This document shows, piece by piece, positions 27,636-36,783 of a DNA stretch of 64,000 nucleotides. Both the position numbers and the translations under genes were made by a program. The DNA comes from Lachnospiraceae bacterium. GTDB lineage: Bacteria; Bacillota; Clostridia; Lachnospirales; Lachnospiraceae. The stretch lies in assembly GCA_014239155.1 (NCBI GenBank), contig JAAZZQ010000085.1:124001-188000 (forward strand). Direction: 5' to 3'. Below the pieces are notes generated by a model. It was given only the letters and a program-made list of their open reading frames with translations. It did not search any database and was not told where the DNA came from. The number at the start of each line of letters is the position of its first letter. Position 1 is the first letter of the stretch.

Positions 27636-28508
27636 ATGGCTGGATATAAAGGATGTAATATCAATCCCAAAAAATTTGAGATTGGTCAATTAAAGATTAT
27701 ATTGATATTGATACCGCTTGCGGTTTTTATGGGAATTCCCATTGTGTTTATTGTCTGCCATGCGTTTAAGCCGATGGATGAACTTTTCGCCTTCCCTCCG
27801 CAGATTATTGTACACAAACCCACGCTGGATAATTTTGTAAAATTGTTTAAGGCGTCGGCAAACAGTAATATTCCTATGAGTCGTTATGTGTTTAACAGTC
27901 TGATTGTGACAGGTTCTGTGGTGCTATTGTCTATTCTGTTTTCCACAATGGCAGGCTTTGCACTGTCAAAGCTTCGCTTTAAGGGTAAGTATGCACTGTT
28001 AGAGATCAACAATACCGCACTTATGTTTGTGTCTGTGGCGGTTATGATTCCGCGTTATCTTGTGATTGATGCACTTGGCATGAAAGATACTTACTTTGCA
28101 CATATTTTACCACTCCTTGCGCTGCCGGTTGGACTCTTTTTGGTGAAGCAGTTTATTGATCAGATACCAGATGCGTTGTTAGATGCAGCGTACATGGATG
28201 GAGCATCGGATTTTAAGATATACCGCTCTATTATATTGCCGCTGGTGAAGCCAGCGATTGCGACGACAGCGATTCTGTCCTTCCAGCAAGTATGGGTGAA
28301 TGTGGAGAGCTCAAACTTCTATATTAATGATGAGAGCATGAAGACCTTGGCATTTTATCTAAATACGCTGGCAAATCAAAACAGCAATGTAGCTGGACAG
28401 GGAATTCAGGCAGCGGGTATTCTGATACAGTTTATTCCGAACCTTGCGATATTCTTAATCCTTCGGAAGAGCTTTATGAACACAATGGCTCATTCAGGCA
28501 TTAAATAG
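27636..28508 (+). CDS. Sugar ABC transporter permease (MalG/UgpE-like)
   Basis: A 290-residue partner permease with six membrane segments and the EAA loop DALLDAAYMDGASDFKIYR. GGAGGGG lies about 11 bases before the ATG. It ends 17 bases before the NHL-repeat gene. With the preceding permease it forms the membrane channel for the 994-residue binding protein. Confidence 0.9.
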   Translation: MAGYKGCNINPKKFEIGQLKIILILIPLAVFMGIPIVFIVCHAFKPMDELFAFPPQIIVHKPTLDNFVKLFKASANSNIPMSRYVFNSLIVTGSVVLLSILFSTMAGFALSKLRFKGKYALLEINNTALMFVSVAVMIPRYLVIDALGMKDTYFAHILPLLALPVGLFLVKQFIDQIPDALLDAAYMDGASDFKIYRSIILPLVKPAIATTAILSFQQVWVNVESSNFYINDESMKTLAFYLNTLANQNSNVAGQGIQAAGILIQFIPNLAIFLILRKSFMNTMAHSGIK

Positions 28509-28525
28509 CGGAATGGAGGATAACT

Positions 28526-30559
28526 ATGAGAAAAAAAGCAAAACTGGTGGTTTTGTTGGCGCTGTGCCTGAGTTTGATTCTCAGCTCCACAGTGATTGCA
28601 GAAACACCATATAGAACCTATACAGTGGATGGCTATGGGTATGTGCTGGAAACACAGTCCGCGTACAATCCTGCCTCCGCTATCACAAAAGTTGGAGAGA
28701 CTTCTTTTGTGACACCAATGGATATGGCAATTGGGAATGATGGCAATTTGTACATTGCAGATGCGGGCGCTCATGTGGTCATGGTTAGTACAATTGAAGG
28801 GCACGAAGTTCGCATGATTGGGGAAGGCACCTTGCAGACACCGATGGGGGTATTTGTATCTGATGATAATAAGGTGTATGTTGCAGACAGAGATGCGAAG
28901 AAGGTATTTGTCTTTGATTTGGAAGGAAAGCTTCTAAACGAGTATGGTAAACCAGACTCGCCAATCTATGGAACAAGTATGGATTTTAAACCCATTAAGG
29001 TTGTGGCAAATGGTACAGGAACAATGTATGTAATCTGTGAGGGAAATATGAATGGTATTGTTCAGATTAGCCCGGTGGATGACGGTTCATTCCTTGGGTA
29101 TTTTGGAACAAACTATACGTCGTTAAGTCCATTCCAGATTTTGCAAAGACTGATTTTGACGGATGCACAGCGCGCGCAGATGTTGAGTAATATTCCGTCA
29201 ACGCCGACCAACCTTCACATTGATGAAGACGGGCTAATCTATACAGTCACACAAGGCGATAGGGATATGGCGCTCAAAAAGCTGAATATTGCCGGCAAAA
29301 ACATGCTAGATTCTGACCCGTATTGGGCAGATCTTCCAGCTGCAGTGACAACAGGCCAATATCACAATATGCTGGTGGCGGATTCTGACGGATATATCTA
29401 TGAGTATAATGAAGAGGGCGAATTATTGTTTATGTTTGGCGGACGTGATGACGGACGCCAGCGAATTGGTCTCTGCAACAAAGTGGAAGCGATTGCAGTG
29501 GACAATTCTGACCGGATTTATCTGCTCGATTCGGATAAAAAGCAGGTACATATTTTTACGCCGACGGAATTTACAGATCTTCTGCACGAAGCATTATATC
29601 TGTTCTCAAAAGGAAGATATACAGAAAGCAAGGAACCGCTCGAAAAAGTTTTGCAGATGAATAGTATGTTTGACTATGCGAATCAGGCAATGGGGCATGC
29701 GTATCTGCAAGAAGAAAATTACACAGAGGCATTACGATATTTTCGCCTTGCAAAATCTGCAGATGGTTACTCAGATGCATTCTGGGAAGTTAGAAATATC
29801 TGGATTCGCAATTATTTGGTGATGGCAGTTGTAATCATTGTAGTTTTTGGGGTGGTACTTAATCTGTATAAAAGGCGGATACGCATTAAATATGGTCAGG
29901 ATGGAGCACCTGCGTATCTCTCACAGAAAATACCATTGCTTGGAAATCTTAAATACAGTTTGTATTTTATGCGACATCCATTTGATGGCTGTTATGGTGT
30001 GAAGCGGGAGGGGCATGCAAGTCTTGCCTGTGCCAATATCTTGCTTGGAGCATATATTTTGGTTTCCATTATAGAGAAGTATTTTAATGGTTTTCTTGTA
30101 AAAACAGTTCGGGAAGGGCGTTATGATATTATTTCAGATATTGGTACTGTGCTGGTTATCTTTATCGGTCTGACACTCTGTAACTATCTAGTGGTTACAA
30201 TCAATGAGGGCGAGGCATTTTTGCGGGAGCTGTACTGTGCATATGCGTACTGCTTGACACCATTTATTCTTATCAAGCCATTTGTCGTATTATTGTCAAA
30301 TGTATTGACCTACAACGAAGTGTTCCTGATTTCGTTTGCAAATATTATTATTTTGGTGTGGATGGTAGTGCTCCTTTTGATATCTGTGAAAGAGATGAAT
30401 AACTTCTCAGTGAAGGAGACAGTGAAGGCGTTGGCGCTCACGGCATTTACTGTGCTGATACTCACACTGCTGATTTGTATCATATATGTATTGTTCTCAC
30501 AGGTAATCGACTTTATAAGTGCTGTATTACGAGAGGTGGTGTATAGAATTGGAAGCTAA
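28526..30559 (+). CDS. NHL-repeat, TPR and YIP1-domain membrane protein
   Basis: A 677-residue protein. After a signal peptide (1-24), residues about 40-350 form an NHL-type beta-propeller (DGNLYIADAGAHVVMV, NKVYVADRDAKKVFVFD, SDRIYLLDSDKKQVHIF). Residues about 355-425 contain two TPR helix pairs (FSKGRYTESKEPLEKVL, QEENYTEALRYFRLAK). One membrane segment (about 432-452) and a C-terminal YIP1-type domain of four to five segments follow. The propeller and TPR would face outside. I know no defined function; location inside the transporter operon suggests a scaffold or sensor for uptake. The next gene starts 7 bases later. Confidence 0.78.
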   Translation: MRKKAKLVVLLALCLSLILSSTVIAETPYRTYTVDGYGYVLETQSAYNPASAITKVGETSFVTPMDMAIGNDGNLYIADAGAHVVMVSTIEGHEVRMIGEGTLQTPMGVFVSDDNKVYVADRDAKKVFVFDLEGKLLNEYGKPDSPIYGTSMDFKPIKVVANGTGTMYVICEGNMNGIVQISPVDDGSFLGYFGTNYTSLSPFQILQRLILTDAQRAQMLSNIPSTPTNLHIDEDGLIYTVTQGDRDMALKKLNIAGKNMLDSDPYWADLPAAVTTGQYHNMLVADSDGYIYEYNEEGELLFMFGGRDDGRQRIGLCNKVEAIAVDNSDRIYLLDSDKKQVHIFTPTEFTDLLHEALYLFSKGRYTESKEPLEKVLQMNSMFDYANQAMGHAYLQEENYTEALRYFRLAKSADGYSDAFWEVRNIWIRNYLVMAVVIIVVFGVVLNLYKRRIRIKYGQDGAPAYLSQKIPLLGNLKYSLYFMRHPFDGCYGVKREGHASLACANILLGAYILVSIIEKYFNGFLVKTVREGRYDIISDIGTVLVIFIGLTLCNYLVVTINEGEAFLRELYCAYAYCLTPFILIKPFVVLLSNVLTYNEVFLISFANIIILVWMVVLLLISVKEMNNFSVKETVKALALTAFTVLILTLLICIIYVLFSQVIDFISAVLREVVYRIGS

Positions 30560-30566
30560 GTTGAAC

Positions 30567-32840
30567 ATGAAAAAGATGGGCAAGGGCTTTATAAAAATTA
30601 TCATTGCTGTCGTGGTTATTGTTGTGATTATCGCAGTTGCAGTGATGGCTTCCAAGTCGGGAGGAAAGGACAGTCTAAATGTCAGCGATTTGCAACCAAC
30701 AGTGAGTGCGCCAGTTGCAGCGCTGAGTGATGGAGTTGTCGATACATCGAAGCAGCTTGATGGGCATCACTTAGTTGCGGCTAACGAGAATTATGAGCTC
30801 TATTTGTATGAGCCAGCGCTTTCTATTATTGTAAAGAACACAAAGACTGGTGCAGTGATGGAGTCTACAGTGCGCAATGAAGAACGACTTGGAAATGTCA
30901 ATGAGACGTGGAAGGGATTTCTGCAATCTGGCATTGTAGTGGAGTTGCAGGAAGAGACAAACACAATGCAGAAAAAGCTTGGTATTGAAGGAAGCGGTGC
31001 ACAGGTGAATGTCGAACTGATACCTGGCGGATTTCGCGCAAAACTTGATTATCCTACACAGGAGCTTGGTTTTGAGGCGGAGGTGAAGCTCTACGATGAC
31101 GGAAGTATTACTGCAAGTATTCCAGAGAGTTCCATCTATGAAAATGCGGATAACAAAAAAATTGGTAATATTTATCTGTTCCCGCTTCTTGGCAACTCAA
31201 GGTTAGACGAGAAGGATGGATATATGTTTGTGCCGGATGGAAATGGCGCGCTGATTTACTTAGACGACAAGGATGGACGTTTTGATTCTGGCTATGTGCA
31301 GAAGGTGTATGGTTCTGATATTGGTGTTGGTGAGTCTTATGTACTTTCTTTGCTGTGGGGTAGTTATGAGACGCACAATGATGCGGAGATGATTTTGGCA
31401 CCAGTGTATGGTATGGTACACACTGGCGATGAGATGGGGTATCTGGCGATTATTGAGAGTGGTGACGAGGAAGCTTCTATCTACGCGACACCAAATGGAG
31501 CGTACTCAGATTATAACTGGATTACGGCAGCATTTCGCAAGTGTACGACCTATATTCAGCCAACATCAAATTCTGGTGGTTCTGTGACAAAGGTCACAGA
31601 CCGCATAAAATATGACATTCATGTCAGATATATGTTTGTAGATGGTGCAGACGCAAACTATACAGGTCTTGCAAAACGTTATCGTGACTATTTAATTGAG
31701 AAGGATGAACTTGTCAAGGTGGAGGACACATTCAAGGTAAGACTGGATTTCCTTGGAATGGATGTGGAGAACTGGATGCTGTGGAAGAAAGATGTGCCAG
31801 TGACAACAGTTGACAACATTAGGGAAATTTACACTGATTTGGAAAAGGAAGGTGTGACAGATATCCTTTCAATTTATAAAGGCTGGCAGGACGGCGGTAT
31901 CTTTGATTTGCCAGTAACTTCCTACAATGTGGCAAGCAGCATCGGCGGGGCGAGAGACTTGTCAAAGTTGATGGATGAGTGCGCGGCGAAAAATATTGAT
32001 TTTTATCTGTTTACAGATGGTGTGCGCGCTAATACTGAGACAGGAAACACAACATTTGATACCGTTAAAAAGATGGATAAACGTCTGTACACACAGAATA
32101 CCTATCAGAATGTCTACCGTGAGTTTGTGTATTGGACACCGCAGAAGACCCTTGAGAATTTAAAGACTTTACAGAAGAATTTTGCAAAAAAAGGTGTGAA
32201 TAAACTAGCATTGTCAGAGATTGGAAACACAATGTTTACTTATACAATGGGTGATACAATGCAGACACGCCGTGTTTCCAAGTATCTATATGAACAGGCA
32301 TTGCAGCAGACAAGTGCATCAATGGATCTTATGTTGGAGGCGCCAGTCCAGTGCTATTGGCAGTATGCGAAGGCAATTGTCGACATGCCAATCTCAGATT
32401 CAGACTATATTTATACGGACCAGAGTGTTCCATTTTTATCCATTGCATTAAAGGGAATCCTGCCAATGTATGGAGACTATGTAAACTTTGAGGCAAATGA
32501 GCGAGAGTATTTCTTAAAATTAGTAGAAACAGGAATTTATCCTTCTTTCTATCTGACTTATGAGAATCCCTCCGAACTGATTTATACAAACTCAAGTGAT
32601 GTGTACACGTCACAGTATTCTGTTTATCGACAGCAGATTCTAAGCTATTACGACGAGCTAAGACAGATTAACGAACGCACGAAAAACAGCATAATTGTCA
32701 ATCATGAAATAACTGACACAGGTGTCACAATTGTAACCTATGACAATGGTGTGAAGCTGTATATCAATTATTCTGCAAAAGAGCAAAAGGCAGATAATGT
32801 GACAGTTCCTGCACTTTCGTATGTAGTGGGAGGTGTATGA
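30567..32840 (+). CDS. DUF5696-type membrane-anchored protein
   Basis: About 757 residues. An N-terminal anchor (IIIAVVVIVVIIAVAVMAS) is followed by a long extracytoplasmic region. The middle has beta-rich segments (FLFPLLGNS-like, YMFVPDGNGALIYLDD) and the C-terminal half looks like an alpha/beta barrel (TDILSIYKGWQDGGIFDLP, FYLFTDGVRANTE, ALSEIGNTMFTY). This matches the DUF5696 pattern found in sugar ABC loci and may be a divergent glycosidase-like fold; no catalytic pair can be assigned. ATG 30567 is chosen; TTG 30549 with GAGGTGG 9 bases before it is an alternative that overlaps the previous stop. It overlaps the next permease by ATGA. Confidence 0.75.
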   Translation: MKKMGKGFIKIIIAVVVIVVIIAVAVMASKSGGKDSLNVSDLQPTVSAPVAALSDGVVDTSKQLDGHHLVAANENYELYLYEPALSIIVKNTKTGAVMESTVRNEERLGNVNETWKGFLQSGIVVELQEETNTMQKKLGIEGSGAQVNVELIPGGFRAKLDYPTQELGFEAEVKLYDDGSITASIPESSIYENADNKKIGNIYLFPLLGNSRLDEKDGYMFVPDGNGALIYLDDKDGRFDSGYVQKVYGSDIGVGESYVLSLLWGSYETHNDAEMILAPVYGMVHTGDEMGYLAIIESGDEEASIYATPNGAYSDYNWITAAFRKCTTYIQPTSNSGGSVTKVTDRIKYDIHVRYMFVDGADANYTGLAKRYRDYLIEKDELVKVEDTFKVRLDFLGMDVENWMLWKKDVPVTTVDNIREIYTDLEKEGVTDILSIYKGWQDGGIFDLPVTSYNVASSIGGARDLSKLMDECAAKNIDFYLFTDGVRANTETGNTTFDTVKKMDKRLYTQNTYQNVYREFVYWTPQKTLENLKTLQKNFAKKGVNKLALSEIGNTMFTYTMGDTMQTRRVSKYLYEQALQQTSASMDLMLEAPVQCYWQYAKAIVDMPISDSDYIYTDQSVPFLSIALKGILPMYGDYVNFEANEREYFLKLVETGIYPSFYLTYENPSELIYTNSSDVYTSQYSVYRQQILSYYDELRQINERTKNSIIVNHEITDTGVTIVTYDNGVKLYINYSAKEQKADNVTVPALSYVVGGV

Positions 32841-33865
32841 TGAAGAACGGCAGAAAAACAAAACCCGGGCAGTTGGAGCGCCGGGAAAATGCAATTGGGT
32901 ATCTTTTCATATTGCCCTGGCTCATTGGAATTTTGGTGTTGGTGCTGTGGCCTATGGTACAGTCATTTGGATATTCGCTGAACAAGATTCGACTTTTGCC
33001 ACAAGGTATGGCAAAACTATATGTTGGCTTTGAGAACTACAGTCAGATTTTCTTAAAAGACCCAGATTTCATTATGGGACTAGAGTCCTACTTGTTGGAA
33101 ACGCTAATTGCAGTTCCGGTTATTGTGGCATTTTCGCTGATTATTGCAATGCTTTTAAATCAGAAAATTTCTTGTAGGGGAATCTTCCGCATGATCTTCT
33201 TCCTTCCGATTATTATTGCCAGTGGACCTGTAATGCAGCAGTTGGCAGATCAGGAGGCGGCAAGTATTCCAATGATGAATGTGACTATGATTGAACAGCT
33301 TTTGGATGAATATTTACCGCATGTGTTGGCAGTTAGCATTACAAGCGTGTTTAGTAATATGATTACATTGTTGTGGTACTCCGGCGTACAGATTCTGATT
33401 TTCCTCGCTGCACTGCAAAAAATTGACACATCGCTCTACGAGGCGGCAAAGATGGATGGCGGTTCCAAGTGGGAGTGCTTCTGGAAGATTACACTTCCAA
33501 CAGTGAAACCTATGATTCTTCTGAATGTTGTGTACACAGTTATTTTTATGTCAAACAACGAGCAGAATGCATTGATTGTGCTGATTTACGACACAATGTT
33601 GTCCGCAACAGGCGGCTACGGGTACGCGTCCGCAATGGCTTGGTTGTACTCGGTGATTGAATCCGCAATTGTTATCTTCTTTGCAGTTCTAATTATGGGC
33701 CGCAAGGATGTATATGAGAGACGTGCTCGGAAGTATCAGCGTGAGTTAAAGAGAGAGAAACGTCTGGAAAAGAAGATTAGAAAGAGGGGTGAGCGGAATG
33801 AGCGCAACTACGCAAAGCAAAAAGCAAAGCAGCAGCGGAAAGGAGCGAATAAAAAGAGTGCTTAG
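32837..33865 (+). CDS. Sugar ABC transporter permease (MalF-like), second transporter
   Basis: A 342-residue permease with six membrane segments and the EAA loop SLYEAAKMDGGSKWECFWK. Its C-terminal tail of about 50 residues is extremely basic (many Lys/Arg) and cytoplasmic. The tail extends into the next gene by 68 bases. It starts within the stop of the DUF5696 gene, so the two are coupled. Confidence 0.88.
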   Translation: MMKNGRKTKPGQLERRENAIGYLFILPWLIGILVLVLWPMVQSFGYSLNKIRLLPQGMAKLYVGFENYSQIFLKDPDFIMGLESYLLETLIAVPVIVAFSLIIAMLLNQKISCRGIFRMIFFLPIIIASGPVMQQLADQEAASIPMMNVTMIEQLLDEYLPHVLAVSITSVFSNMITLLWYSGVQILIFLAALQKIDTSLYEAAKMDGGSKWECFWKITLPTVKPMILLNVVYTVIFMSNNEQNALIVLIYDTMLSATGGYGYASAMAWLYSVIESAIVIFFAVLIMGRKDVYERRARKYQRELKREKRLEKKIRKRGERNERNYAKQKAKQQRKGANKKSA

Positions 33866-34826
33866 TCCAGAAGGAAGGGAGCAGATTAAGTACAAGGCTA
33901 GAAAGTTTATTTTTGGCTCCAAGGATACAGAAGGTGTAGGAAAGCTTGCCGCAGTGTATTTGTTGCTTATCAGTATTGGATTTGTGTATCTTTATCCGGT
34001 GCTGTATATGATTAGCAAGAGCTTTATGAATCTCAATGACTTGCTTGACACCTCAATTAACTGGATACCAAGCCAGATGTATCTTGAAAATTACAAACAG
34101 GCATTTCAGTCTATGGATTATTGGAAAACTTTTCGCGATTCTGTTGTAATTGCGGGGATTCCAACTTTAATTAACGTTGTCATTTGCGCTATTGTTGGGT
34201 ATGGTTTTGCACGTTATGATTTCAAGGGAAAGAAACTCTGTATTGGATTGCTTCTGTTCTCTTTCATTCTGCCGCCGCAGGCAACAATGATGCCAACCTA
34301 TGTATTTTATACAGATATTGGGCTTATCAACTCTATCAAGGCGTTTATAGTGCCAGCGATACTGGGGCAGGGATTAAAATCACAGATTTTTATATTGATA
34401 TTTTTTAATTTCTTCCGCCAAATACCAAAGGTATTAATTGAGGCGGCAAAGATTGACGGGGCAGGGCATTTTAAAATTTTTAGAAGGATTGCGCTTCCCT
34501 CAGCAGCTCCGGCAATATTGGTTGTATTCCTATTTTCGATTGTGTGGTATTGGAATGAGTCCTACTTGACACAGCTTTATGTGGTTGGTGCGTTCACAAG
34601 CAATGCGGGCGGTTATCATTGGAGTTCGCTGATTGTATCACTCAAGAATTTTGAGAACAGTTATAATACTGCGCGCAGTGTGGCGGGAAGTGGTATGGTT
34701 GATATTAACGAGTCTATTGAGATGGCTGGAACAATGCTTAGTATTTTACCACTGTTAATTATGTATCTTGTGCTCCAGAAACAATTTGTTGAGAGTGTAG
34801 ATAGAACTGGTATCACTGGAGAATAA
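33798..34826 (+). CDS. Sugar ABC transporter permease (MalG-like), second transporter
   Basis: A 342-residue permease. A long polar N-terminus (about 50 residues) precedes six membrane segments; the EAA loop reads VLIEAAKIDGAGHFKIFR. ATG 33798 follows AGAGGGG; a GTG at 33789 is possible. The first 68 bases overlap the 3' end of the previous permease in another frame, an unusually long overlap. It completes the channel of the second transporter. Confidence 0.88.
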   Translation: MSATTQSKKQSSSGKERIKRVLSPEGREQIKYKARKFIFGSKDTEGVGKLAAVYLLLISIGFVYLYPVLYMISKSFMNLNDLLDTSINWIPSQMYLENYKQAFQSMDYWKTFRDSVVIAGIPTLINVVICAIVGYGFARYDFKGKKLCIGLLLFSFILPPQATMMPTYVFYTDIGLINSIKAFIVPAILGQGLKSQIFILIFFNFFRQIPKVLIEAAKIDGAGHFKIFRRIALPSAAPAILVVFLFSIVWYWNESYLTQLYVVGAFTSNAGGYHWSSLIVSLKNFENSYNTARSVAGSGMVDINESIEMAGTMLSILPLLIMYLVLQKQFVESVDRTGITGE

Positions 34827-34929
34827 AAATTGATTGTTATAGAGAATGCCAAGAGTAGGTATTCCCTATATAAAAAGGCAAAGTTATTGAACTAAATATA
34901 ACCATTAACAACAAAAAGGAGGAAAATGA

Positions 34930-36546
34930 ATGAAAAAGAAAATGGTAAGTCTTATGATGGCGACAACACTGGTGGCTGGATTGCTGAGTGGGTGTAGTGG
35001 AAATTCTGCCCCGGCAGATACAAGCACAAACACAAATGCAGGTACAAACACAGATTCTAATGCAAGTGCAAGTGATACAGCGGGAACAGACGCAAACACA
35101 AAAGATGCATCAAGTGCGGTAGCACTGCCAGAGATGACAACCGACGAGATTACACTGACCTATATGCACTTTGACAGTGAGCAATTGGTGAACAGGGTGG
35201 CGGAAGCTTTTATGGCAAAGTATCCCAATATTAAGGTGGAGGCGCAGGCTTTTTCTACAGATGGATACAATGACACACTGTTGAATCTGGTTCAGTCTGG
35301 ACAGACCCCTGATTGTTTTATGATTCTTGGAAACTGTGACTTTGCACTGTCCAATGCGCTGCTTGGTGATATGACACCATACTGGGAGGCGGATCCTGAG
35401 AACCAGAACATCCTTCCATCTATTAACAGCGCAAAACTTGGCTACTATGGCACTGACAAAAAGCTTGCAACACCGATTAAGTTCTTCCCGGACGCAATCT
35501 ATTGTGACCTTAATGTGTTTGAGACATTGAATGTAGATGTGCCTTCTACAAATTGGACATGGGACGAAATGATCAATGCGTTTAAGGCTGCGACCAACAC
35601 AGACGCGGGTACTTATGGATTTAACCAATTTCATTCTCTTGTTACTTACTATCCAATTTCTAATGGAAATAATTTAATTGGAGAGTTTGGCTGGGACGGC
35701 AAGAACTATCATATGGATCAGTGGGCGGCAGGTGTAAATCAGTGGGCGGAACTTGTAAATGGTAAGTATCATGCGCCATACGGTGATACAGATGAGATGG
35801 AAGCATGGACTGGCGACAGAACAATGTGGGCGGCTTATACCGGAAAGCTTGGATTTCAGATCGATGCATGGTGGACGTATCTGAATTTGTTTGACACACC
35901 AGACTACAGAAATCGTGGTATGGAATGGGTACCTTACACAACACCGGCAAGCGACAGCGGCTATGTGTTTGGCGTGCTCGACTTTGGTGGTATCTCCTCT
36001 GCGACACAGCATCCAAGAGAAGCTTATGAACTTCTGAAATGGATGGGATGGGGGGCAGAAGGCTGGCAGACAAAACTTGATGCGCTGCAAGATGTGGAGA
36101 CCTATGCGGACCTGCCACTCTACAGACAGGCAATGCCTTGCCCAATCACAACAGATGCAGAAATTTGGAAAGAGTTTCAGGAGTCTTTTTATCCGACGGC
36201 AGCTACAAGAACATACCAGTCTGTGTTTGATCCTGTCAACAATGAGGATCTTGTGACAGCAGACGAAGATGCAAAATACGGCAAATACTTTGATGATTTC
36301 TTTGCAAACTGCAAGAATCCAATTCCATTTGGTGACTGCCAGATTCCGGGATTTGCAGACTTCCTTGACACATCTTATCGCGCAGTAGGCGACACACTGG
36401 GCGTTGAGGATCAAGTCCGTCTGGAAGGCAAGAATGCAAACGATTTTGCAGCAGAACTTGAGCAGAAGGCTTACGATGCAAATCAGGCAGCGCTTGCAGC
36501 AGCAAAGGAAGCTTATCAGATGGTTGGTATTGAGTTGAATTACTAA
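34930..36546 (+). CDS. Carbohydrate ABC binding lipoprotein, second transporter
   Basis: A 538-residue family 1 solute-binding lipoprotein. Signal peptide with lipobox LLSGC is followed by a Thr/Asn/Ser-rich linker of about 45 residues and a domain with TYMHFDSEQLVNRVAEAF, FPNIK-like and QSGQTPDCFMI segments. The preceding 103-base gap and a strong AGGAGG suggest it is translated in excess over the permeases, as usual for binding proteins. A perfect terminator follows 57 bases after the stop. Confidence 0.88.
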   Translation: MKKKMVSLMMATTLVAGLLSGCSGNSAPADTSTNTNAGTNTDSNASASDTAGTDANTKDASSAVALPEMTTDEITLTYMHFDSEQLVNRVAEAFMAKYPNIKVEAQAFSTDGYNDTLLNLVQSGQTPDCFMILGNCDFALSNALLGDMTPYWEADPENQNILPSINSAKLGYYGTDKKLATPIKFFPDAIYCDLNVFETLNVDVPSTNWTWDEMINAFKAATNTDAGTYGFNQFHSLVTYYPISNGNNLIGEFGWDGKNYHMDQWAAGVNQWAELVNGKYHAPYGDTDEMEAWTGDRTMWAAYTGKLGFQIDAWWTYLNLFDTPDYRNRGMEWVPYTTPASDSGYVFGVLDFGGISSATQHPREAYELLKWMGWGAEGWQTKLDALQDVETYADLPLYRQAMPCPITTDAEIWKEFQESFYPTAATRTYQSVFDPVNNEDLVTADEDAKYGKYFDDFFANCKNPIPFGDCQIPGFADFLDTSYRAVGDTLGVEDQVRLEGKNANDFAAELEQKAYDANQAALAAAKEAYQMVGIELNY

Positions 36547-36602
36547 AAGCTAGATGATTGGTATATGGTATGACAGAATGCATTATCAGTGGATAATGTG
36601 GC

Positions 36603-36640
36603 AAAAGGAGGGCGTTGCATTAAATGCCCTCCTTTTAAAA
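36603..36640 (+). terminator. Terminator after the second binding protein
   Basis: AAAAGGAGGGC pairs perfectly with GCCCTCCTTTT across a 12-base loop. Partial read-through to the GH43 gene is possible. Confidence 0.8.
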
Positions 36641-36726
36641 ACCGTCAATAACTAATACTTTGAAAGTTTTATGTGTAGACCTATGCAGAGGAAATATGCT
36701 GCTAACATGGTGCACAAGTCGCGCGG

Positions 36727-36755
36727 CGAGTAGGGGAAAAGTCTTTCCCGACTTG
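36727..36755 (+). repeat. GAGTAGGGGAA palindrome before the GH43 gene
   Basis: CGAGTAGGGGAAAAG faces CTTTCCCGACTTG with mismatches. The flank at 36693-36716 (GAAATATGC...TAACATGGTGCA) also recurs at 13735-13758. The stem matches the hairpins at 15005, 18371 and 53366. Confidence 0.5.
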
Positions 36756-36783
36756 ATTTTGATAAAAAGGAATGGTGGAAAGA

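Noticed and set aside
35110-36414. Long minus-strand ORFs opposite the second binding protein
   Set aside because: Codon pattern and composition (His/Cys/Arg-rich) are typical of antisense shadows; the plus-strand lipoprotein is certain.
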